From Helicobacteraceae bacterium (GTDB taxonomy: Bacteria > Campylobacterota > Campylobacteria > Campylobacterales > Sulfurimonadaceae), in assembly GCA_027056525.1 (NCBI GenBank), contig JALUKO010000169.1, positions 1 to 10,690 on the forward strand: a DNA stretch of 10,690 nucleotides, given 5' to 3'. The position numbers and the translations under genes were made by a program. Every line of letters begins with the position of its first letter. Position 1 is the stretch's first letter. Under the pieces are notes generated by a model. That model made no database searches and was not told the DNA's origin. It worked only from the letters and a program-made list of their open reading frames with translations. Shown in pieces: positions 1 through 6,413 of the stretch.

Positions 1-686
1 ACCTTGTTAAGTTTATAGAGAGCGTGGAGGAGGAGATCTGTGAAGATTGTAAACGTAGAAAATCCACAAATCCCATACGTGTGCTTGATTGTAAAAATGA
101 GAAGTGCCAGTCACTTTATGAAAATGCGCCAAAACTCATAAACTCTCTTTGTGAGAATTGTGAGAGTGATTTTTCACAACTCAAAAAGATCCTCGATGAG
201 AACAACATCGCTTATGAGATAGATACGAATCTTGTACGTGGGCTTGACTACTACTCAAAAACAGCTTTTGAGTTTGTAAGCGACAACATAGGAACGCAAA
301 GTGCCATAGCCGGTGGCGGACGCTACGACAGGCTTGTCGAGTTTTTAGATGGTCGCCCTACTCCTGCTGTAGGTTTTGCTATGGGTATAGAAAGGCTTTT
401 AGAACTTATAGAGATGCCACCAGAACGAAGAGAAGGTTACTACATAGGTGCCATGGATGAAGAGGCACTCGATCTTGTGATGCAGCTTGCACACAAAAAA
501 AGAGCAACTGATAAAACCACGATGGACTACAAAGCGAAAAATCTTAAAAACCATCTCAAAGCTGCAGACAAAGTAAATGCCAGATATTGTGCGGTTATTG
601 GCGAAAATGAGATAAATGACGCTACAATCTGGGTTAAAGACCTTCAAAACAAAACAGAAACTACGATAGAACAAGGGGAATTTTAA
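1..686 (+). CDS. hisS: Histidyl-tRNA synthetase, C-terminal part (5' end outside window)
   Basis: The enzyme charges tRNA-His with histidine in the cytoplasm (class II aminoacyl-tRNA synthetase). The reading frame is open from position 3 with no stop before the edge, so the GTG at 24 is an internal valine codon and about half the protein lies upstream; 227 residues are visible. The HisRS signature LVRGLDYY is at 231-254, GGGRYD at 312-329, and class II motif 3 (PAVGFAMGIERL) at 363-398. The last ~90 residues fit the anticodon-binding domain. The start of the visible part is a cysteine-rich insertion with CxxC, Cx4C and CxxC pairs, as seen in Bacillus-type HisRS and possibly metal-binding; E. 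coli HisRS lacks these cysteines. The stop codon directly abuts the next ATG, suggesting co-transcription and translational coupling. The identification is secure. Confidence 0.96.
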   Translation, partial: LVKFIESVEEEICEDCKRRKSTNPIRVLDCKNEKCQSLYENAPKLINSLCENCESDFSQLKKILDENNIAYEIDTNLVRGLDYYSKTAFEFVSDNIGTQSAIAGGGRYDRLVEFLDGRPTPAVGFAMGIERLLELIEMPPERREGYYIGAMDEEALDLVMQLAHKKRATDKTTMDYKAKNLKNHLKAADKVNARYCAVIGENEINDATIWVKDLQNKTETTIEQGEF

Positions 687-2414
687 ATGGAAATCATACA
701 CACGGCATGGGGCTTTTTTATAGACTTTATAGAACTTTTTTTCCTGATTGGTATCTTTATACTTTTCAATCTTTTTATCTATGACAAGTATGTTCAAAGA
801 AAACATGCACTGCTTATAAACTACCCTGTTATCGGTCGTGCACGCTACCTGTTTGAATCACTCAGAGAACCACTGCGTCAGTACTTCGCAGAAGAGACCT
901 TTTATGAGTCAAAAGACAAAGTGGACTGGGTTTACAAAGCTGCCAAGGATGTACCAAACTATCAGTCCTTCTCAGTTGCACAACCATTTTCAGGTTCACG
1001 GTTTGTCATCAAACATTCACCAAACGTTCTCAATGAAGAGGAGGTAGATGAAGACACAACTGTAGTTTTTGGACAAGACAGAGAGCACCCTTTTGTTTCT
1101 TTTACACCTATCATCCGCTCAGCTATGAGTGATGGGGCACTCTCTCCAGAAGCTGTTCGTGCATTTTCTATAGCGGGAGCCAACTCCAACTTGACCATAA
1201 ACACAGGGGAAGGTTCACTCACTTCCAATCACCTTTTTACCCACAAACCAAACCTTAATGACTGTGAGTACTTGGAGATAGTACAAAGAACCCCTTATGC
1301 GGAGTTTTTGTTTAAAATAGGAACTTTCTTTTTTAACAAAGCCGTAGCACTCAAATGGTACAGAACCGCTCTTTTAAATAAAAAAACACAAAACACCTAC
1401 ATATATGACACCACTTCCCACGTACTCTTTCGTGTTAACTGGGATGCTCCACTTGAGGCATTTCCAAAAGAGGTGCCAAACGATATACCCAACATGATTT
1501 TTCAAATGAGTTCCGGTCTTTATGGTGTACGTGATGAAAACGGAAAGTTTGATGAGCTGAGATACCAAAAAGTGATGAAGTTCTGCCGTATGACAGAAAT
1601 AAAGATCGCTCAAGGCGCCAAACAAACAGGTGGAAAACTTGCTGCTGCAAAAGTAACTGCGGATATCGCCTACTACAGAGGGGTTCCAGAGGGACAAAAT
1701 GTCTTTTCACCAAACCGCTTTCCATATGCAGACACCACGACACATCTTCTGGATTTTGTACAAAGACTTCAAGAACTCTCTAAAAAACCGGTAGGATTTA
1801 AGATCGTTATCTCTGATGCAACCGACGTAGAAGATATGGTAAAAGAGATGGCACTGAGAAAAGAAGCTGGCAAAAGCTTGCCTGATTTTATCTCTATCGA
1901 CAGTGGTGAGGGTGGAAGTGCCACTGCTCCGCTTGAGCTTATGGAGTCGGTCGGTCTAACAACAAACAATGCCCTTTATGTGCTTGACACACTACTGAAA
2001 AAGTATGAGATTCGACACAACATCAAGATCATTGCCAGTGGAAAGATCTTAACACCAGACGATGTGATCATCACCATGAGTATGGGCGCAGATGCTGTAG
2101 GAATTGCTAGAGGTTTTATGATGAGTGGTGGTTGTATCCGTGCCAGAATGTGTTCAGGATTCGGCTCACATACCTGCCCTGTGGGACTGGCAACACAAGA
2201 TCCTAAAAAAAGAGCTTCATACCTTGTTATCAAAGAGGGAAAAGAGATAGGAAACTACCACAGAAACTTGATCAAAAACGTAAAAATGATTCTTGCTGTC
2301 ATGGGTAAGAAAAGCATTAAAGACCTTGACAAATCATGTCTTACTTTTAAAAATCAAAATGGTGAGATCTATTTTGATATAGACAAATATTTTCATCAAA
2401 AACTCCATATTTAG
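687..2414 (+). CDS. Membrane-anchored FMN-binding glutamate-synthase-family protein
   Basis: This is a 575-residue protein related to the synthase (FMN, Fe-S) domain of the glutamate synthase large subunit. A hydrophobic segment at about residues 8-31 followed by basic residues is a likely N-terminal membrane anchor with the rest cytoplasmic. Family landmarks are GLYGVR (277-282), IAQGAKQTGGKL (307-318, glutamate-synthase loop), the (beta/alpha)8 barrel strand DFISIDSGEGG (400-410), GADAVGIARGFM (467-478, FMN phosphate site) and a cysteine cluster C483, C489, C497 followed by PVGLATQ. The spacing C-X5-C-X7-C is longer than the usual C-X5-C-X4-C of the 3Fe-4S site. The class II glutamine amidotransferase domain is absent, so glutamine-dependent activity by this chain alone is unlikely, and the true substrate is not known to me. 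The ATG follows the hisS stop with no gap; AAGGGGA at 673-679 serves as ribosome binding site. The family is secure, the reaction is not. Confidence 0.9.
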   Translation: MEIIHTAWGFFIDFIELFFLIGIFILFNLFIYDKYVQRKHALLINYPVIGRARYLFESLREPLRQYFAEETFYESKDKVDWVYKAAKDVPNYQSFSVAQPFSGSRFVIKHSPNVLNEEEVDEDTTVVFGQDREHPFVSFTPIIRSAMSDGALSPEAVRAFSIAGANSNLTINTGEGSLTSNHLFTHKPNLNDCEYLEIVQRTPYAEFLFKIGTFFFNKAVALKWYRTALLNKKTQNTYIYDTTSHVLFRVNWDAPLEAFPKEVPNDIPNMIFQMSSGLYGVRDENGKFDELRYQKVMKFCRMTEIKIAQGAKQTGGKLAAAKVTADIAYYRGVPEGQNVFSPNRFPYADTTTHLLDFVQRLQELSKKPVGFKIVISDATDVEDMVKEMALRKEAGKSLPDFISIDSGEGGSATAPLELMESVGLTTNNALYVLDTLLKKYEIRHNIKIIASGKILTPDDVIITMSMGADAVGIARGFMMSGGCIRARMCSGFGSHTCPVGLATQDPKKRASYLVIKEGKEIGNYHRNLIKNVKMILAVMGKKSIKDLDKSCLTFKNQNGEIYFDIDKYFHQKLHI

Positions 2415-2417
2415 GCA

Positions 2418-4253
2418 GTGAAGTTGAAAAATTTTGGTTTAAACATTTGGTCAAATCAGAACTTTATCATAGAAGATGGGCAGATAAAACTTAACTACAA
2501 AAGTATGCCCTCCCTTTTAGAGATAACACAACAGATACGCTCCAACGAAGTACGAGGACCCATTTTACTTCGCTTTCCCCACCTTATAAAAAAACAGATA
2601 AGAAGTTTATATACCTACTTTGACAATGCCATAAAGGTCAACAACTACAAGGGTACGTTTCACGCTGTTTTTCCGCTCAAAGTCAACCAGTTTCCTTATG
2701 CGGTAGAAGCGGTTACACAACAAGGTAAAGAGTTTAACTACGGTCTTGAAGCAGGTTCCAAAGCTGAGCTCATTCTAGCAATGGATAAAACACCAAAAGG
2801 CTCAAATATTACGGTCAACGGCTTTAAAGACAAAGAGATGATTACTCTGGGCTTCATAGCAGCTCAAAGCGGACACAACATCACTTTGACCATAGAAGGT
2901 CTGGGCGAGCTTGAAACTATTATAGAAGTCGCAAGGGAATGCAAGCTCAAAGTACCAAACATCGGCATACGGGTAAGACTTCACAGCAGCGGAAGTGGCA
3001 CATGGGCAAAAAGTGGCGGCATAGATGCCAAGTTCGGACTCACCGCTACTGAGATCATAGAAGCTGTCAAACTTCTCAAAGAGGTCGATCTGCTCTCTAA
3101 ACTGAGTATGATCCACTTCCATATAGGCTCACAGATGTCCGATATAGCACCTTTAAAAAAAGCGCTTCGAGAAGCAGGTAATATCTACGCGGAGCTTAGA
3201 AAAATGGGTGCCAAGGAGCTTGACAACATCAATATAGGCGGTGGTTTAGCCGTGGAGTACGACCAGCACACACACTCTTCCTCAAGAAACTACTCCATCG
3301 ATGAGTTCTCAAGTTCTGTTGTATTTTTGCTCGGCGAGATCATGAATGCAAAAAATGTGAAACATCCCAATATCTTTACAGAGTCCGGACGTTTTATAGT
3401 TGCATCACATGCCGTGCTTATCACACCGGTTTTAGAGCTTTTTACTCAAGATTACCAAGAAAAGCTCCTAAATTTCAAAACTAGCAATCCTCCTCTTATT
3501 GAGGAACTCATTGAGCTGAACAAACTTCTAAGTAACCAAAACTGTATAGAATACCTTCACGATGCACTTGACCATATGGAATCACTCCTAACACTTTTCG
3601 ATCTTGGCTACATTGACCTGCAAGATCGTTCAAACGCTGAGATACTTGTGCACAATATCATCAAAAAAGCTCTTTATCTCAAATCTGCCAACCCAACAGA
3701 CGAACTTGAACAACTACAGGTTAAACTTCAAGAGCGTTACCTTATCAACGCGTCTGTATTTCAAAGTCTTCCGGATTACTGGGGGCTTGGTCAACATTTT
3801 CCTGTGATGCCGCTGCACCATCTCAATACAATACCCCTAAGAGCTGCTTCCTTGTGGGATATAACCTGTGACAGTGACGGAGAGATAGGTTTTAACCCTG
3901 AGAAACCACTTTACCTTCATGATATCAATCTCGATGAGGAAGATTATTTTTTAGGTTTTTTCAATATTGGAGCCTATCAGGAAACTTTGGGAATGAATCA
4001 CAATCTCTTTACACGACCAAGTGAATATACAATCGTTGTTGATGACACATCATATACTATTACTAATGAAGTAGAGTCTAAAAGCATTTTAGAGATACTC
4101 AACTCCATCGGTTACGATAAAGAAAACATTTTTCAAAAGCTTAAAATGGACTTAGCAAACAGTGATTTTATAACGGAAACAGAAAAAAATGATACACTTT
4201 CAAAATTAGATACCTTTTTGAAGCAAAATGGCTATTTACGAACAACAAACTAA
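2418..4253 (+). CDS. speA: Biosynthetic arginine decarboxylase
   Basis: This PLP enzyme decarboxylates arginine to agmatine, the first step of the agmatine route to putrescine and spermidine. The 611 residues make a full-length SpeA (fold type III, alanine-racemase-like barrel plus beta domain). Visible landmarks are HAVFPLKVNQ with the PLP lysine K88, GLEAGSKAEL (109-118), IHFHIGSQ (232-239), NIGGGLAVEYD (272-282, PLP-phosphate glycine loop), TESGR (321-325), the catalytic cysteine motif CDSDG (C484) and GAYQETLGMNHNLF (518-531). The call uses GTG at 2418, 3 bp after the previous stop; TTG at 2424 is an alternative start two codons in, and the ribosome binding site is weak (AGG only), consistent with translational coupling to the upstream gene. 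Nothing in the protein looks damaged. Confidence 0.96.
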   Translation: MKLKNFGLNIWSNQNFIIEDGQIKLNYKSMPSLLEITQQIRSNEVRGPILLRFPHLIKKQIRSLYTYFDNAIKVNNYKGTFHAVFPLKVNQFPYAVEAVTQQGKEFNYGLEAGSKAELILAMDKTPKGSNITVNGFKDKEMITLGFIAAQSGHNITLTIEGLGELETIIEVARECKLKVPNIGIRVRLHSSGSGTWAKSGGIDAKFGLTATEIIEAVKLLKEVDLLSKLSMIHFHIGSQMSDIAPLKKALREAGNIYAELRKMGAKELDNINIGGGLAVEYDQHTHSSSRNYSIDEFSSSVVFLLGEIMNAKNVKHPNIFTESGRFIVASHAVLITPVLELFTQDYQEKLLNFKTSNPPLIEELIELNKLLSNQNCIEYLHDALDHMESLLTLFDLGYIDLQDRSNAEILVHNIIKKALYLKSANPTDELEQLQVKLQERYLINASVFQSLPDYWGLGQHFPVMPLHHLNTIPLRAASLWDITCDSDGEIGFNPEKPLYLHDINLDEEDYFLGFFNIGAYQETLGMNHNLFTRPSEYTIVVDDTSYTITNEVESKSILEILNSIGYDKENIFQKLKMDLANSDFITETEKNDTLSKLDTFLKQNGYLRTTN

Positions 4254-4270
4254 ATATAGAGGAAAATGAA

Positions 4271-4972
4271 GTGGGAATTTACGCTGATATAAAAGAAGAT
4301 TTTGTTAATGCTTACAGAAATGACCCTGCTCTAGTCTCAAAACTAGACTTTATTTTTAACTATCCCGGTGTTTGGGCAGTTGCCTGGCATAGAGTTGCAC
4401 ATAGACTCCATAACGCAAACTTTAAAAGATTTGCAAGAATCATCATGGGTTTTACTCAGGTTATGACAAATATAGACATTCACCCTGCTGCAGTTATAGG
4501 TAGACGTGTTTTTATTGACCACGGTACCGGAGTAGTTATCGGTGAGACCACTATCATAGAAGATGATGTATTGATCTATCAAGGTGTAACCCTTGGCGGT
4601 GTTTCACTGACTCAAGGCAAACGTCACCCTACCATAAAAAAAGGTGCAGTTATTGGTGCGGGAGCAAAGGTTTTGGGAAATATAAGCATAGGCGAATATG
4701 CAAAGATCGGTGCCAATTCTGTTGTTGTAAAACCTGTGCCGGATTGTTCTACTGCTATTGGGATACCCGCTCATGTGATAGAAAAAGGCAGATGTAAAGA
4801 TCCTTTCATGCACAATATGCTTCCGGATATAAACAAAGAGATGTTTGAGTACCTGCTTAAAAGAGTTGCTGTTCTTGAACACATTTTAGTAAAAGAGAAC
4901 AAGGAAGTGATTGAACAAGATCTTGAACTTGAACATATTTACGAATCCTTTATAAAATCGATGAAAAACTAA
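4271..4972 (+). CDS. cysE: Serine O-acetyltransferase
   Basis: The enzyme makes O-acetylserine from serine and acetyl-CoA, committing carbon to cysteine synthesis. The 233-residue protein has an alpha-helical N-terminus (1-65) and a left-handed beta-helix of hexapeptide repeats (about 66-170). D69, H84 and H119 lie at the same mutual spacing (15 and 35 residues) as the E. coli CysE catalytic residues D143, H158 and H193; they sit in NIDIHPA, FIDHGTGVVIGE and GKRHPTI. The acetyl-CoA loop region GAGAKVLGNISIG (129-141) and GANSVVVKPVP (147-157) follow. The C-terminal ~55 residues form an acidic, probably helical tail longer than in the shortest family members. The start is GTG at 4271, set by AGAGGAA at 4258-4264 with a 6-nt gap; ATG at 4266 is out of frame. 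It is the last gene of the apparent operon, 17 bp after speA. Confidence 0.95.
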   Translation: MGIYADIKEDFVNAYRNDPALVSKLDFIFNYPGVWAVAWHRVAHRLHNANFKRFARIIMGFTQVMTNIDIHPAAVIGRRVFIDHGTGVVIGETTIIEDDVLIYQGVTLGGVSLTQGKRHPTIKKGAVIGAGAKVLGNISIGEYAKIGANSVVVKPVPDCSTAIGIPAHVIEKGRCKDPFMHNMLPDINKEMFEYLLKRVAVLEHILVKENKEVIEQDLELEHIYESFIKSMKN

Positions 4973-5013
4973 ATATTTTACTCAGCATCAACATATATAT
5001 ATAAATCTTTTAG

Positions 5014-5019
5014 TATAAT
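5014..5019 (+). promoter_or_regulatory. Sigma-70-type -10 box upstream of the aminotransferase gene
   Basis: A perfect TATAAT lies 47 bp before the chosen start at 5067, inside an 88-bp AT-rich gap after cysE that also holds an alternating AT run (4992-5002). No good -35 box is visible at the right distance, which is common for housekeeping promoters of Campylobacterota. It implies the aminotransferase gene has its own promoter even if read-through from cysE occurs. Confidence 0.6.
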
Positions 5020-5052
5020 TACACCATAATTTTCACCTAAAAAGTAACAATT

Positions 5053-5058
5053 AAGGAA
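5053..5058 (+). promoter_or_regulatory. Ribosome binding site that decides the aminotransferase start
   Basis: AAGGAA lies only 2 nt before the ATG at 5061 but 8 nt before the ATG at 5067. The second spacing is normal for a Shine-Dalgarno site, so the protein probably begins MLTNRI rather than MPMLTNRI. Confidence 0.55.
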
Positions 5059-5066
5059 ATATGCCT

Positions 5067-6269
5067 ATGCTAACTAATCGCATCAACTCACTATCTGAAT
5101 CGATCACAATCGCAATCACAACACTTGCACAGGAACTCAAAGCAGAGGGGAAAGATATCTTAAGCTTTTCTGCCGGTGAGCCTGATTTTGATACACCACA
5201 GGTGATTAAAAATGCCGCTATAGAAGCTATAAACAACGGCTTTACCAAATACACTGCAGTAGATGGTATCCCGGCTCTTAAAGAGGCTATCATCAACAAG
5301 CTCAAAAGAGATAATAACTTGACATATGCACCCAATGAGGTGATTGTGAACAATGGTGCAAAACACTCTTTGTTCAATCTTTTTTCAGCAACCATTCAAG
5401 AAGGTGATGAAGTGATCATACCTGCACCGTACTGGGTGACCTACCCTGAACTTGTCAAATACTGTGGCGGTAGTGTAGTAGAGATACAAACAAATGATGA
5501 TACATCATTTAAAATCACACCCCAACAATTAAAAAATGCAATAAGCTCAAAAACTAAAATGTTGGTTCTAACAACACCTTCAAATCCTACAGGTGCCGTT
5601 TACTCCAAAAATGAGCTTATAGAGCTTGGAAAAGTTTTAGAAGGAACAGACATAATCGTTGCGAGCGATGAGATGTACGAAAAACTCGTCTATGAAGGTG
5701 AGTTTACTTCTGCGGCTGCTGTAAGTGATGATATGTTCAAGCGTACTGTAACCATCAACGGACTAAGCAAATCTGTTGCTATGACAGGCTGGCGTTTTGG
5801 CTATATGGCTGCTGCAGATGCAGCGCTTATTAAAGCTACAAAAAAACTGCAAAGTCAAAGTACTTCCAACATAAACTCTATCACACAACTTGCGGCAATT
5901 CCAGGGCTGGATGGTTCAGCAGATGCAGACATAGAGATGATGAGAGAGGCATTTATAGAGCGTCGCAATGAGGCTGTAGAACTTTTTAACAATGTAGATG
6001 GGCTCAGTGTACTTAAACCTGATGGTGCTTTCTACCTCTTTGTAAACATCAAAGAGGTAAGCAATGACTCTTTAGAGTTTGCAAAAGAACTCCTTGCCAA
6101 AAAAGGTGTTGCAGTTGTGCCGGGTGTTGGTTTTGGAAGTGAGGGTTATTTTAGATTTTCATTTGCTACAGATATAGAGAGTATCCGCACAGGTATCAAA
6201 AGAATAGATGAATTTGTACAAGAGATGAAAGCTATAGACACAAATATAAAAAATAATGAGACCGTTTAA
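5067..6269 (+). CDS. aspC: Class I aspartate aminotransferase (subgroup Ib type)
   Basis: This is a PLP-dependent aminotransferase of fold type I, about 400 residues, full length. It most likely interconverts aspartate/oxaloacetate and glutamate/2-oxoglutarate in the cytoplasm. Landmarks (numbered from 5067): SFSAGEPDFDTP near 34-45, YTAVDGIPALKEAI, Y122/W123 in APYWVTYPE (W stacks on the cofactor ring), PSNPTG with N173, ASDEMYEKLVYEG with D201 and Y204, the cofactor lysine K235 in NGLSKSVAMTGWRFGY, and R363 in YFRFSFA, which binds the substrate alpha-carboxylate. The overall pattern matches the Thermus/Bacillus-like Ib subgroup, whose members sometimes also accept prephenate or other acids, so exact specificity is open. 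ATG at 5061 would add two residues. Gene symbol follows common usage; aspB is also used. It is followed by a convergent gap. Confidence 0.92.
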   Translation: MLTNRINSLSESITIAITTLAQELKAEGKDILSFSAGEPDFDTPQVIKNAAIEAINNGFTKYTAVDGIPALKEAIINKLKRDNNLTYAPNEVIVNNGAKHSLFNLFSATIQEGDEVIIPAPYWVTYPELVKYCGGSVVEIQTNDDTSFKITPQQLKNAISSKTKMLVLTTPSNPTGAVYSKNELIELGKVLEGTDIIVASDEMYEKLVYEGEFTSAAAVSDDMFKRTVTINGLSKSVAMTGWRFGYMAAADAALIKATKKLQSQSTSNINSITQLAAIPGLDGSADADIEMMREAFIERRNEAVELFNNVDGLSVLKPDGAFYLFVNIKEVSNDSLEFAKELLAKKGVAVVPGVGFGSEGYFRFSFATDIESIRTGIKRIDEFVQEMKAIDTNIKNNETV

Positions 6270-6294
6270 AATTCCGTACCAGTAACTTTTAGTG

Positions 6295-6308
6295 GCACTT
6301 TTTAGTGC
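6295..6308 (+). other. Short hairpin in the convergent gap
   Basis: GCACT-TTTT-AGTGC forms a 5-bp stem with a 4-nt loop. It overlaps a near-direct repeat (ACTTTTAGTG at 6285-6294 and ACTTTTTAGTG at 6297-6307). It lies 26 bp after the aminotransferase stop, between two converging genes, so a role in ending transcription is possible. There is no T-run after it on either strand, so it is not a standard intrinsic terminator. The rest of the 144-bp gap (6270-6413) shows nothing I can assign. Confidence 0.25.
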
Positions 6309-6413
6309 TGCAATCTCCAACCTACATCTCTAAATATCTATCAAGCATCCCTTCAAAAAATATGTAATTGTGAAATAGTACTCCCTGTTTTTTGAGAATG
6401 CCAGCCTTCTGAA

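Noticed and set aside
399..806. Minus-strand open frame of 135 codons across the hisS end
   Set aside because: It is the antisense shadow of hisS and the next gene, both of which have unmistakable protein motifs on the + strand.
6270..6413. Possible small gene or IS remnant on the minus strand of the convergent gap
   Set aside because: One minus frame stays open for about 30 codons, but there is no ribosome site, no recognisable family and no conserved motif.
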